The notes under the pieces are model-generated. The model had not been told where the DNA came from. It did not search any database and saw only the letters and a list, made by a program, of their open reading frames with translations. The position numbers and the translations under genes were made by a program. From Clostridia bacterium (GTDB taxonomy: Bacteria; Bacillota; Clostridia; Peptostreptococcales; Acidaminobacteraceae), in assembly GCA_014859095.1 (NCBI GenBank), contig JACUUV010000015.1, positions 1-56,465 of the forward strand: a DNA stretch of 56,465 nt, read 5' to 3'. Below are positions 24,575 through 33,235 of this stretch, one piece after another; the first letter of the stretch is position 1, and each line of letters starts with the position of its first letter.

Positions 24575-26158
24575 CTATACTTCCATGAATATATAGGTGA
24601 TATCGTCATTCAACTCATCTTTGACCGGATTGATTTTCGAGAGGAGTCTTTCATTGATTTCACGAAGGGAAAGATCGGCATTTTCCTTGTAAAATTCGAT
24701 CAAACTCTCCAAATCAAACACACCATTTTTTTCTGAATCAATCAGCCCATCCGTATAAAAAAGAACCCGATCACCTTTTTCCAGGATAATCTTCTCACTA
24801 ACAAATTCAGGTGTGTAATAATCACTCAATTTGCATATGGGAAATCCCTTGCTCTTGTCCAAATACTCTATATTGCCATTTTTCTTGAAACGGATTGGAT
24901 TGCAATTGAGCCCCCCTGAACAATAAGTCATGACTTTAGTGTTCAAATCCAGTGTCGCATAAAGCAAGACCATGTGCATCTCATCTGGGAAATTCATCAG
25001 ATTGAATTGATCATAAAAATGCTTCAGATTGAGATCGGGTTTATAACCTCTGTATCTCATGAGATTCTGATCATTGGACTTCAAATAGTTGCTGCTGAAC
25101 ATAGTCATCAAAGCTGCGGATAGGCCGTGACCTGATACGTCCATAAGGTAAAGCGCGATATGATCGTCATCCAACCTGTAAAGATCGAAAAAATCTCCAC
25201 TCAACCTTTCACATGGGAAATACTCCGATAAGAATGTGATATCCCGATAATTGACTTTGGTCTTGGGAAGCAAGGATTGTTGTATTTTTTTTGCGTATTC
25301 AAGGTCATCAATCAACTTGTCGTTGATTTCTCTCACCTGAAGTGTTTTTTTATCTATTATTTTCTTCAAATTTTTCGCATAGAGATTGAATTGATTTTGA
25401 AGGACCAGATGTTCTTGTTCAGGGATAATCAAATTGCTGCGATTCAAGGAGAAATAGTAATAGGCGATGCCGATGACCTGAAAGAAATGACCTTGAATGA
25501 TGTTTTCCGTACTCACTCTTGACAATGTCATGTATACCTGTCCAAAAAACATGAGTGCGAATCCCAGTGTCATCATCCTGGATTCATTTTTTTCTTCGGT
25601 GAGAATCCTATTGAGCACAAAGACCAACAAAATGGTCGCAGTAAATGCATTGACCAAGAAAATGACATTGGAAATATTGACTCTGAATTTTATGAAACCC
25701 GCCAGCAACATTATTTGAACAAGCATCAGAATGATTGCACTGATGGTCATTTGTAGATATCCTCTAAATACTATGGAAAGCCTTCTGGCATATTGGAGCG
25801 GTATGCACCCTAAAACAAAAAACAACCGCCCTGTTCCGAGCAAATACATGATGGGATCCACAAATCGCTCATAGTCCACGAAATGAAGTCCGAGTGCGAG
25901 GACATAATTGGAAATCAACAGAAAAGAAAAATATGAAACTGCAATGTTCCAAGTGTTGATTCGAGTTCTACTGTTATAATAAGCCGCATTGGCAAGGAGA
26001 GAAAAAACAATGATGTCGAGACCTAAGACCACTGCGAAATAACCATTCACATATCTTTCAAAATTAGGAAACACCACAAATGCATTCAACATCAGCAAAC
26101 AGGAGAGAATGGCAATAAGTACGATATTTGATTTCGATTCCTTACGGTTGTTTTGCAT
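24575..26158 (-). CDS. Membrane-bound PP2C-type serine phosphatase (SpoIIE/RsbU family)
   Basis: Residues 1-240 hold about seven to eight membrane helices, in the style of MASE-type sensor regions. A coiled coil (about 250-290) leads to YAKKIQQSLLP, the classic linker ahead of SpoIIE domains. The catalytic part shows ERLSGDFFDL, LYLMDVSGHGLSAAL, LNTKVMTYCSGG and DRVLFYTDGLIDS, which retain the metal-binding aspartates. RsbU-type enzymes dephosphorylate anti-anti-sigma factors; no STAS or anti-sigma gene is next to it. The start is ATG 26158 with GGAGG five bases before; the frame also runs up to a GTG at 26170. It is the last gene of the acetyltransferase-RluA-HEPN-kinase operon. Confidence 0.85.
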   Translation of the reverse strand: MQNNRKESKSNIVLIAILSCLLMLNAFVVFPNFERYVNGYFAVVLGLDIIVFSLLANAAYYNSRTRINTWNIAVSYFSFLLISNYVLALGLHFVDYERFVDPIMYLLGTGRLFFVLGCIPLQYARRLSIVFRGYLQMTISAIILMLVQIMLLAGFIKFRVNISNVIFLVNAFTATILLVFVLNRILTEEKNESRMMTLGFALMFFGQVYMTLSRVSTENIIQGHFFQVIGIAYYYFSLNRSNLIIPEQEHLVLQNQFNLYAKNLKKIIDKKTLQVREINDKLIDDLEYAKKIQQSLLPKTKVNYRDITFLSEYFPCERLSGDFFDLYRLDDDHIALYLMDVSGHGLSAALMTMFSSNYLKSNDQNLMRYRGYKPDLNLKHFYDQFNLMNFPDEMHMVLLYATLDLNTKVMTYCSGGLNCNPIRFKKNGNIEYLDKSKGFPICKLSDYYTPEFVSEKIILEKGDRVLFYTDGLIDSEKNGVFDLESLIEFYKENADLSLREINERLLSKINPVKDELNDDITYIFMEV

Positions 26159-26178
26159 ATGAACCTCCACGACACCTA

Positions 26179-27828
26179 TTAGAGATCAAAACCACTGCCA
26201 CCTATGAATTCCTTCAATATTGAATTTTTGGGCACCATGTCGTCATCATCTATGGAAATGAAATAATTTAAGAACTTTCTAAGCATCAATGCTTCAGCAA
26301 ATTCAGGCTCATCTTGTCCGATGGATTCCAAAAGCGGTAAAGCATGCTTTTTGAGAATTGCCAATTCATAAGGGAGTGAAGTGTTGAAGACCTCATCTGC
26401 CTTTTCTTGAAAAGGGAAAATATATTTTTCTTCACCACGTCGAACGGAAGGCCACATTCCGATTGTTTTTTTCGCACTATGGCCTCTGAATTGATTGTCT
26501 CTGACAATACGTCTCAAAAGTCTTGTCTGAGTAGTAGGCACACGATTGTGTTCGTCTATGTTGAGTTGAGTCAACGCACTGACATAGATTTTGAATTTGT
26601 CTCTCTTGAAGATTTTTTGCGTCAACTGATCGTTGAGTCCGTGAATGCCCTCAATGATGATCGGTTGGTCTTCACCAATCTTAATTGGTTCATTTCGATA
26701 TAACCTCGTTCCTGTCTGAAAATCGAAAACAGGCAGATCCACAGGATCTCCATCGAGCAGCGACATGAGATTCTTATTGAAAAGTTCAACGTCTACGGCT
26801 TCAAGCGATTCAAAATCGTAGTTGCCATCAGCATCCAAGGGTGTTTTTTCACGGTTCACAAAATAATTGTCCGTGGAAACCGTTATTGGATTTATACCAT
26901 TGACTTTGAGCTGAATACGAAGTCTATTGGCAAACGTCGTTTTACCGGAGGATGAAGGCCCTGCGATCAAAATGACCCGCTTATTCATTTTTGTGATCTC
27001 GTCTGCGATATAAGCGATTTTCTTTTCGTGTAAGGCTTCTACAATTTGAATCAATTCATGATACTCATCTTTCATGATGATATCATTCAAATTACTCACA
27101 TAACTTATGTTGAGAATGTCCGACCATCTTTCGGATTCCTTGAACACATCTGCAATTTTTGGAGACTCAATAAATTCAGGCACCTCAAATGGATTCGAGC
27201 TGATTGGGTGCATGAGAATCATCCCCTCGTCGTATTTGATGATGTCGAAATGTCTGATATAGCTCGTGCTTGGTACCATATAACCATAAAAATAGTTGAC
27301 GATTCCTTCACATTCATAAAGTCTTATGTAATCCTTCGGTCTGTATTTCAAAAGTTCGACCTTTGAAAACATATGTTGTCTCTTGAATGCCTCAGAAGCT
27401 TCCGCTATTGTGCTGGTAAATTTCACAAATGGAAGATCGCGATCAATCAATTCTTGCATTTTTGCCTTGATGAGCTCATAATCGTCATGGTTCAGTCTTC
27501 TCACATAATCGAACTCACAATATAACCCTTTGCTGAGTGAATGTTCCACGCGAACCTGAATCCCGTCAAAACATTCGATTGCCGCTCTAATCATGATGAA
27601 AGAAAGTCCTCGTTGATAGATTCTGATCCCATCGGAATAGGATAGATCGACAAGATGGATATCACAATCCTCAGAAATCTGCTGTGCCAATTCTTTTAAT
27701 ATATTGCCACACCTGACAGCAACAATAGTAGGCATCGAATCTGTCTGCAGTCTTTTGACAACGTCCTCATAAGTGTCCGTTTCATTGGCCTCGATAGTGC
27801 CATATCCATTGATGTTGAGTTTGATCAT
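26179..27828 (-). CDS. Nucleoside kinase with ThrRS-like N-terminal domains (uridine kinase fusion)
   Basis: Domain order: an N-terminal TGS-like region (about 1-60), a threonyl-tRNA synthetase SAD-like region (about 65-215) and a uridine kinase/phosphoribulokinase P-loop domain (about 275-490). Walker A is GPSSSGKTT (290-298); STDNYFVNREKTPLDADGN and IIEGIHGLND are uridine kinase signatures. This fusion is common in Clostridia and Bacteroidetes and is annotated as nucleoside kinase; the ThrRS-like part has no aminoacylation core. It probably salvages uridine or cytidine. It sits between the HEPN gene and the SpoIIE phosphatase with gaps of under 25 bp. Confidence 0.85.
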   Translation of the reverse strand: MIKLNINGYGTIEANETDTYEDVVKRLQTDSMPTIVAVRCGNILKELAQQISEDCDIHLVDLSYSDGIRIYQRGLSFIMIRAAIECFDGIQVRVEHSLSKGLYCEFDYVRRLNHDDYELIKAKMQELIDRDLPFVKFTSTIAEASEAFKRQHMFSKVELLKYRPKDYIRLYECEGIVNYFYGYMVPSTSYIRHFDIIKYDEGMILMHPISSNPFEVPEFIESPKIADVFKESERWSDILNISYVSNLNDIIMKDEYHELIQIVEALHEKKIAYIADEITKMNKRVILIAGPSSSGKTTFANRLRIQLKVNGINPITVSTDNYFVNREKTPLDADGNYDFESLEAVDVELFNKNLMSLLDGDPVDLPVFDFQTGTRLYRNEPIKIGEDQPIIIEGIHGLNDQLTQKIFKRDKFKIYVSALTQLNIDEHNRVPTTQTRLLRRIVRDNQFRGHSAKKTIGMWPSVRRGEEKYIFPFQEKADEVFNTSLPYELAILKKHALPLLESIGQDEPEFAEALMLRKFLNYFISIDDDDMVPKNSILKEFIGGSGFDL

Positions 27829-27844
27829 TGGAACCTCCTCATTT

Positions 27845-28642
27845 TTATTTATTGTTTTGATTTTCGTTCGATTCCGCTAGAAATTTTAGAATGAGTTTGT
27901 TGATATCGGTATATTTGTAGCTGTAAACATCTACTTTTAATGCTTCAAGGCACTCTCTGAAATCATCCAGGACATTATACGGATTGCCGTAGACTTTTTG
28001 GATCTCTTCAAGGCTGACCCCTTTGAATCCATGTCCGATCAAAGATTCATGTCTGAGCTCTATGAGTTGATTCATCTTTTCAGTATTCATGATTTCAATA
28101 ATTCTGTCGATACGGTCATTTTGCTTGGCATGTTTCTTAAAATAGGAATTGAGCGCATATATGAGGTTGCTGTTAAATATTTTATAGTGATTTCTAAGAA
28201 TCTTTAAAATCTCTTTCTTTTGCAGAAACCTCATTTGAAAAGTGAAAGGACGGTCTTGCATTTGGGTCTTTATGAACATGTATTTGTAGATTGCCTCTTT
28301 GAATCGGTATATTCTGCCGAGAAAGTCGATATACTCCTCATTGACGAGTTGAAATTTCAAATTTTCCAGCAGTTCAGACATCAGTGCGTCCGGTTGACCT
28401 TCATTGAGCGCCTCAAAGTTCTTTTTTATCGCGTTCAGATCCGGATCTTTCATCAAGTCAGGAGACAGGTTGTTGAGTTTCTTACGGGCGGTTTCAAAAT
28501 CAAAATTGACCGCATAGCGGCAAGCATCTATAATCACCGCCGCATTGCCGTCATGAAGATTTTTCTCGTTAAGGACTTCAAGCGCACCGCCGTAATCATA
28601 TCTTTCAATCAACTTCTTCACTACATGCATGGATTCAATCAT
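27845..28642 (-). CDS. HEPN-domain protein resembling the C-terminal half of Csm6/Cas02710, without CARF
   Basis: This 265-aa soluble, largely helical protein has the pattern KKLIERYDYGGALEVL, ACRYAVNFDFETA and YIDFLGRIYRFKEAIYK, which I recognise from the helical region of type III CRISPR CARF-HEPN proteins. Residues 197-204 read RHESLIGH and are followed by GFKGVS, which fits the catalytic HEPN motif R-x4-6-H of metal-independent RNases. No CARF Rossmann domain precedes it and no cas gene or CRISPR array is in the window. The start is ATG 28642, five bases after AAAGGTG. It lies four bases after the RluA-type gene. RNase activity is inferred; a non-CRISPR RNA-related or toxin-like role is possible. 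Confidence 0.6.
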   Translation of the reverse strand: MIESMHVVKKLIERYDYGGALEVLNEKNLHDGNAAVIIDACRYAVNFDFETARKKLNNLSPDLMKDPDLNAIKKNFEALNEGQPDALMSELLENLKFQLVNEEYIDFLGRIYRFKEAIYKYMFIKTQMQDRPFTFQMRFLQKKEILKILRNHYKIFNSNLIYALNSYFKKHAKQNDRIDRIIEIMNTEKMNQLIELRHESLIGHGFKGVSLEEIQKVYGNPYNVLDDFRECLEALKVDVYSYKYTDINKLILKFLAESNENQNNK

Positions 28643-28646
28643 ATAT

Positions 28647-29552
28647 TCACCTTTTCTTGATACTATCGATAAACACTTCAATGTCCGCAGAACCAGCTTC
28701 GAATGTTTTGTCCCCTAATATAAGTTTGTAGCTGTGGAGCAGCTGATTGTTGATCTCACCATATCTTCTCCCTCCATATTTCAGGTCACCGACAATGGAA
28801 TGTCCAATCAACTGCATGCTCGCTCTGATTTGATGGCTTCTTCCTGTGAGCAGCTCAACTTCAACAAGTGTGAAATTCCCAAATCTTTCAACTGGTCTGA
28901 ACAGAGTATGACAAAATTTTGCCTCGTCGGTGTCATGCCGAACGATGCGTACAGTGTTTCTGACCTCATCCTTGATCAGATACCCTTTGACCTCGCCTTG
29001 CTTTGAGATGTCCCCCTCGACCACGCATTGATAAAATTTCTTGATGGCTCTTTCCCGCATCAGCTCATTGTACTTTTTGAGGGCATCATAAGTTTTGGCG
29101 AATATCACCAGTCCGCTGGTATTCTTGTCCAGCCTGTGTACAGGAGCAGGTTTAAAAGTTCTTGTGCATAATGCTTTCAAATAAAATTGAACGATTGTAG
29201 CGAGTGTATTGCGGTACTCATCTTTGTCAGGATGTGTCAGCATACCCTTCGGTTTGTTGACCACCAACAGCTCATCATCCTCATAAACTATGTCAAGTCC
29301 TATATGGTCCGGGATTGTCACAATTTCCGGCTTGATCATGGCATTAAAACTTTCATCACTCAAAAAGACTTCAATGACATCGTCTAACCTTAGAAAGTAA
29401 TCTTCCTTCGTAGTTCTTACACCATTGATCTTGAAGACTTTTTTTCGCAATAGTTTGTAAATGTTGCTCCGCGTGGTGTTGTTGAAATACTTGAGCAAAA
29501 ATCTATCCAGTCTTTGGTCAGCCTCATTGGCTGTAATTTCAATTTTCTTCAT
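28647..29552 (-). CDS. RluA-family pseudouridine synthase
   Basis: This enzyme isomerises uridine to pseudouridine in rRNA or tRNA. An S4 RNA-binding domain (about 10-70, RLDRFLLKYFNNTTRSNIYKL) is followed by the catalytic domain, with the active-site Asp in VHRLDKNTSGLVIFAK. TGRSHQIRASM is the C-terminal family motif. At 301 aa it is close to RluC/RluD. The target position is uncertain. It is second in the operon after the acetyltransferase, with a 12-bp gap, and is followed at once by the HEPN gene. Confidence 0.9.
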   Translation of the reverse strand: MKKIEITANEADQRLDRFLLKYFNNTTRSNIYKLLRKKVFKINGVRTTKEDYFLRLDDVIEVFLSDESFNAMIKPEIVTIPDHIGLDIVYEDDELLVVNKPKGMLTHPDKDEYRNTLATIVQFYLKALCTRTFKPAPVHRLDKNTSGLVIFAKTYDALKKYNELMRERAIKKFYQCVVEGDISKQGEVKGYLIKDEVRNTVRIVRHDTDEAKFCHTLFRPVERFGNFTLVEVELLTGRSHQIRASMQLIGHSIVGDLKYGGRRYGEINNQLLHSYKLILGDKTFEAGSADIEVFIDSIKKR

Positions 29553-29564
29553 TTCTTCCTCATT

Positions 29565-30413
29565 TCAATAGGCGATTGATAGAACTGTGTATTGCATTTT
29601 TACGGTGTAACCGATTTTTTCATAAAGTTGTCTGGCCTCAAGATTATTCTCCATGACAAACAAGAAAGCCTTTTTGTGGCGATCCAATATTTTAGCGGTC
29701 AAAAGACAGGATATCAAATATCCGAGTCCTTTTTTTCTAAAAGTCTCAGAGACATAGATACCGCCTATTATTCCAATCTCATCGGTCTCATCCTCGATTA
29801 GCCCTTGTGCCACAATTTGGTTTCCATGCAAAAAAAGGACATAATTGCCTTGTTTCATCATTGCTCTCAGTTCTTTCAAGATATCGTTGATCGCCTTGAT
29901 CTGTCTTCCGAAATACTGCTCTACTTCAATAAAGAATTTTATATCCTTAAACAGATTCTCCATGAATTTTGAATACTCTGTGGTAAGTGCGTCACCGTCG
30001 ACCACAGTATACGATTTGTCAGGCAGACATTTTTGAATGTGCCCTTCGAAGCTCATTAAGATCGAACTGGACTCTTTGATTTCACCTACCGACCTGCATA
30101 GCATTTTGTATATGGCTTCAATCTGATCTTTCGGTCCCTTGATGAATTTGGGTTTGTACAGTTTGATTGCTTTGAGCACATTCAAGTTGCCAAGCACTTT
30201 CAAATCGGAGAAATGAAGTGCCAAGGCATTTTTTTTTGAAAAATAAAACATCCCCTTCAATGCCTTTTGGTCCATATATCCGTAAAAGATTCCACTATTC
30301 AGACCCTTACTGAAATCTTCAAGAGGCTTTCTCAAATAAATTGTTTCTTTCTCATAAGTTTCAACGTATTCCTTCATCATTTCCACATCGCTGAATTTAA
30401 GTTTTCCAAACAT
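29565..30413 (-). CDS. GNAT-family N-acetyltransferase
   Basis: The catalytic GNAT domain is C-terminal (about 165-282): GIIGGIYVSETFRKKGLG holds the acetyl-CoA pyrophosphate loop, and NNLEARQLYEKIGY is the final motif. The N-terminal 150 residues (KLKFSDVEMMKEYVETYEKETIYL) form a second, diverged domain seen in double-GNAT proteins of Firmicutes. The start is ATG 30413, after AGAGGTG; a GTG nine bases earlier overlaps this site. It is the first gene of the operon leading to the HEPN, nucleoside kinase and phosphatase genes. The substrate is unknown. Confidence 0.8.
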   Translation of the reverse strand: MFGKLKFSDVEMMKEYVETYEKETIYLRKPLEDFSKGLNSGIFYGYMDQKALKGMFYFSKKNALALHFSDLKVLGNLNVLKAIKLYKPKFIKGPKDQIEAIYKMLCRSVGEIKESSSILMSFEGHIQKCLPDKSYTVVDGDALTTEYSKFMENLFKDIKFFIEVEQYFGRQIKAINDILKELRAMMKQGNYVLFLHGNQIVAQGLIEDETDEIGIIGGIYVSETFRKKGLGYLISCLLTAKILDRHKKAFLFVMENNLEARQLYEKIGYTVKMQYTVLSIAY

Positions 30414-30432
30414 ACCTTGCACCTCTAAAAAA

Positions 30433-30461
30433 ATTGTAACATGAAAGTAATCTGTTTGGAA
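30433..30461 (-). promoter_or_regulatory. Probable promoter of the acetyltransferase-HEPN-kinase operon
   Basis: On the minus strand TACAAT (30433-30438) is preceded by TGT, an extended -10. A weak TTCCAA -35 (30456-30461) is at 17 bp. It is divergent from the MltG-like promoter. Confidence 0.5.
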
Positions 30462-30472
30462 GGAACAATACT

Positions 30473-30501
30473 TTGAGATTCTAATAATTTTGTGATATCC
30501 T
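30473..30501 (+). promoter_or_regulatory. Probable promoter of the MltG-like gene
   Basis: TTGAGA (30473-30478) and TATCCT (30496-30501) have a 17-bp spacer. The gene starts about 32 bp downstream, with GGAGG before the ATG. Confidence 0.5.
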
Positions 30502-30532
30502 ATTAAGAGAATACCAATATTGGAGGCATGTA

Positions 30533-31018
30533 ATGTTTGAAAAAATTAAAGATTTTTTCTATGATATAAGTGATATTTTTGTTTCCCTGCTGATCATCGC
30601 CTTGATTTTCATTTCTGTCTCTTGGAAAATTTCCGATACGCTGAGCATCGATATCGATGCGCCAATCACATCCGAGATCGACCAGGAACAAGTGAATGAT
30701 CCACCGGTGATTATCGTGACTCCAGAAAAACCTGAAGACCCTGAAGACCCTGTTGAAGAAACACCCGAGGACCCTGATATAGTCGCGGAACCCGTTACAC
30801 CAGTGGATTTAAAGACTTTTACCGTCTCTGAAGGCTCCACCGGTTACAGCATTGGTCAAAAATTGCAATCTGAAGGTTATGTCGATGACGTCAACTCTTT
30901 TGTCAAACGACTGATTGAGATGGGTTACGACAGCAAACTCCGTGCAGGTGACTTTAAAATCAGCACCAGCGATGACCTCGATACCATAATAAAGGTTCTT
31001 GCTGGGCAGAGAAGATAA
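30533..31018 (+). CDS. Membrane-anchored MltG/YceG-like LysM-subdomain protein lacking the lyase domain
   Basis: Residues 12-30 form a membrane anchor (VSLLIIALIFISVSW). Residues 50-92 are a low-complexity linker rich in Pro, Glu and Asp (PEKPEDPEDPVEETPEDPD). Residues 94-160 match the LysM-like N-terminal subdomain of endolytic transglycosylase MltG: FTVSEGSTGYSIGQKLQSEG, LRAGDFKIS and IIKVLAGQ. The catalytic YceG domain is absent, although the stop is followed by a clean terminator, so this is a natural short form rather than a truncation at the window edge. It is probably extracytoplasmic and cell-wall associated. Short forms like this occur in other Clostridia. Confidence 0.75.
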   Translation: MFEKIKDFFYDISDIFVSLLIIALIFISVSWKISDTLSIDIDAPITSEIDQEQVNDPPVIIVTPEKPEDPEDPVEETPEDPDIVAEPVTPVDLKTFTVSEGSTGYSIGQKLQSEGYVDDVNSFVKRLIEMGYDSKLRAGDFKISTSDDLDTIIKVLAGQRR

Positions 31019-31023
31019 AATTG

Positions 31024-31053
31024 AACAAGAGCGCAACGCGCTCTTGTTTTTTA
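31024..31053 (+). terminator. Terminator of the MltG-like gene
   Basis: A perfect stem, AACAAGAGCGC/GCGCTCTTGTT, with a three-base loop is followed by TTTTTTATT. A-rich sequence on the other side could let it also serve the convergent pseudouridine synthase gene. Confidence 0.9.
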
Positions 31054-31779
31054 TTTCATCTTAAGCAGCTCCATCTCTTCAGCTGTCAGTTCCCTATACT
31101 CGCCCAGCGCCAACGCCGGATCGAGTTCCAACGCCCCCATCTTTATTCTTTTGAGATAGATCACATTTTTACCGACGCTTTCAAACATGCGCTTCACTTG
31201 GTGAAATTTTCCCTCATAAATGACGAGTTCAATCTCCGAAATCCCGGATTCATTCACATCAATCACTTTGAGTTCAGCAGGTTTGCATAGATAATCGTCC
31301 TCAAGTGTGACACCAGACGCAAATATTTCAACATCCTTCTCATCTACGGGCTTATCAATCTTCGCATAATAAGTCTTAGGGACATGTTTCTTCGGTGACA
31401 ACAAATTGTGAGAAAGTGCCCCATCGTTGGAAAGTATGAGCAAACCCTCTGTATCGATATCCAGTCTGCCGACCGGAAACAGATTCATGTTACACCACGG
31501 CTCCTCGAGCAAGTCCACCACAGTTTGATGTCTATGGTCGTCCGTTGCGGAAATGACACCCTGTGGTTTGTTCATAATGAGCGTTGCATATTTTTGATAC
31601 TTAACAGGCTTGCCCTCATAGAGGATTTCATCTGTTTCCACATCCACTTTCTCTTTCCCGTATTTCATGACGACCCCGTTGACTTTGACCCAACCATATC
31701 TCAAGGCATCGTTCATTTCTTTTCTCGACCCCAGACCCATGTTGGAAAGCAGTTTGTCCAGTCTCATTTTTTCTCCCAT
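31051..31779 (-). CDS. RsuA-family pseudouridine synthase
   Basis: An N-terminal S4 domain (RLDKLLSNMGLGSRKEMNDAL) is followed by the RsuA/RluB catalytic domain. The active-site Asp is in FPVGRLDIDTEGLLILSNDG; YEGKFHQVKRMFESVG is the C-terminal motif. At 242 aa it is like RsuA, which makes pseudouridine 516 in 16S rRNA, but the target cannot be fixed. AGGAGG precedes the ATG. It lies nine bases downstream of the RsmF-type methyltransferase gene, so the two rRNA-modifying genes are an operon. Confidence 0.88.
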   Translation of the reverse strand: MGEKMRLDKLLSNMGLGSRKEMNDALRYGWVKVNGVVMKYGKEKVDVETDEILYEGKPVKYQKYATLIMNKPQGVISATDDHRHQTVVDLLEEPWCNMNLFPVGRLDIDTEGLLILSNDGALSHNLLSPKKHVPKTYYAKIDKPVDEKDVEIFASGVTLEDDYLCKPAELKVIDVNESGISEIELVIYEGKFHQVKRMFESVGKNVIYLKRIKMGALELDPALALGEYRELTAEEMELLKMK

Positions 31780-31788
31780 TGTTTCCTC

Positions 31789-33111
31789 CTATTGCATTCT
31801 CCAAGATACGGGATACATGTTTTTCAGCGTACCCCTGTTGATTTTTGCCCATCCAATCGGAAATCCATCCGTACAGACCAAATGAAGTCCTTCAGTTTTT
31901 ATATCCAGATGTAATGTCTCACCTTTTAAATATTTTATTGCATTAAGCGAATCAGACGGAAGATCCACAATCGGTTCGAAATCCGACTTTTTCAAATAGA
32001 GCGCAAGCGCCTGACTCGGTATGAATCGTTCTTTTTTTAGTTCTCCCACCAAAAGGCCTTCTCTGACGACCCGAATGCCCCCAAGAGGAAGTTTCTTGTC
32101 CGGTTTCAGGTAAATGCGGTCTTTTTCAGTGGTGAAATGTCCCTTGAGCACATCCGTTTTACTATGGGCTGTTATAAACTCCTCCAGCAACGGATGCGGT
32201 GCATTGGGTTGATAATCCTCTAGTTCAACAATTGATAGCGTATCATCGGTTCTTAGACGGCTGATGAAATGCCCTTCTCCTTCGTGGAGGTGTGGCCATA
32301 TATGAGCCATATGCCCCTCCACACTGATGTATGGGACGTCGATTGGAACTCCGCTCAAGCATTCGAAGTCACTGATCAAATGTTCTATTTGTTCTTCATT
32401 TTCCATTTCGGCAAATGTACAGGTTGAATAGACGATTTTTGCATCCGGTTTTGCCAAATGGTGCAAGTTGTCTATAATCTCCCTTTGAATGCTCCTGCAC
32501 TCCTCCGGTCCGAATGTTTCCCAAGACTTCACTGCCTTCCTATCCTTTTTGAACATGCCTTCACCGGAACAAGGGGCATCCACCAATACCGCGTCAAAGC
32601 AATTGCCCATACGCCCTGCGATTCTGGATGGCGACTCGTTGATTACAACGACATTTCTGAGTCCATATTTTTCAACATTTCTCACTATCGCTTTAATTCT
32701 ACTGTCATTGATGTCGTTTGACACCAAAATTCCCGTTTCTCCTATCGCCGCGGCTATTTGCATCGATTTTCCCCCCGGAGCCGCGCAAAGGTCCACGCAC
32801 ACATCTCCTTTATTTGGCTTTAAAATATTGACTGGCGCCATAGCAGAGGGTTCCTGGATGTAATACAGACCTGCATGATAAAAAGGATGCTTCGTGACAG
32901 GATCTTCACTATTATAATAAAACCCATCCTTTGTCCAAGGTATGGGTTTCAACCTATAAGGAAATCGTTCCAAAAAATCGGATACGTCAATTTTCTCAGT
33001 GTTTACCCTGAGTCCTGTAAAGACAGGCTTTTTAAATGCTTGTTCGAATGATTCGAAGTCGTCTCCGAGTGTCTTTCTCATCCGTTCAATGAATACTTCT
33101 GGAAATTTCAT
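31789..33111 (-). CDS. rsmF: RsmF/NOL1-NOP2-Sun family rRNA cytosine-C5 methyltransferase
   Basis: This is a SAM-dependent m5C methyltransferase of rRNA. The catalytic core (about 70-300) shows VDLCAAPGGKSMQIAA, VLVDAPCSGEGMF with the release cysteine, and YSTCTFAEMENE with the nucleophile. A C-terminal region (about 310-440) resembles the PUA-like tails of RsmF/YccW-type enzymes. ATG 33111 is used because AGGAG lies eight bases before it and the following MKFPEVFIERM is the usual start; an ATG at 33150 has no ribosome binding site. It heads the two-gene unit with the RsuA-type gene. Confidence 0.88.
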   Translation of the reverse strand: MKFPEVFIERMRKTLGDDFESFEQAFKKPVFTGLRVNTEKIDVSDFLERFPYRLKPIPWTKDGFYYNSEDPVTKHPFYHAGLYYIQEPSAMAPVNILKPNKGDVCVDLCAAPGGKSMQIAAAIGETGILVSNDINDSRIKAIVRNVEKYGLRNVVVINESPSRIAGRMGNCFDAVLVDAPCSGEGMFKKDRKAVKSWETFGPEECRSIQREIIDNLHHLAKPDAKIVYSTCTFAEMENEEQIEHLISDFECLSGVPIDVPYISVEGHMAHIWPHLHEGEGHFISRLRTDDTLSIVELEDYQPNAPHPLLEEFITAHSKTDVLKGHFTTEKDRIYLKPDKKLPLGGIRVVREGLLVGELKKERFIPSQALALYLKKSDFEPIVDLPSDSLNAIKYLKGETLHLDIKTEGLHLVCTDGFPIGWAKINRGTLKNMYPVSWRMQ

Positions 33112-33235
33112 CGATTGTGCTCCTATTCTACTGGCAATTTCAAATGACATGCTTTATAATATCATATATAGCAGGATAATGTTAATACCCTTGTAATCAA
33201 GATTTGCACTTAATTCATACAAAGGGAGTGATCAA

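Noticed and set aside
27845-28642. The HEPN gene as part of a CRISPR-Cas locus
   Set aside because: No array, RAMP, Cas10 or CARF domain is in the window; the neighbours are RNA-modification and nucleoside-metabolism genes.
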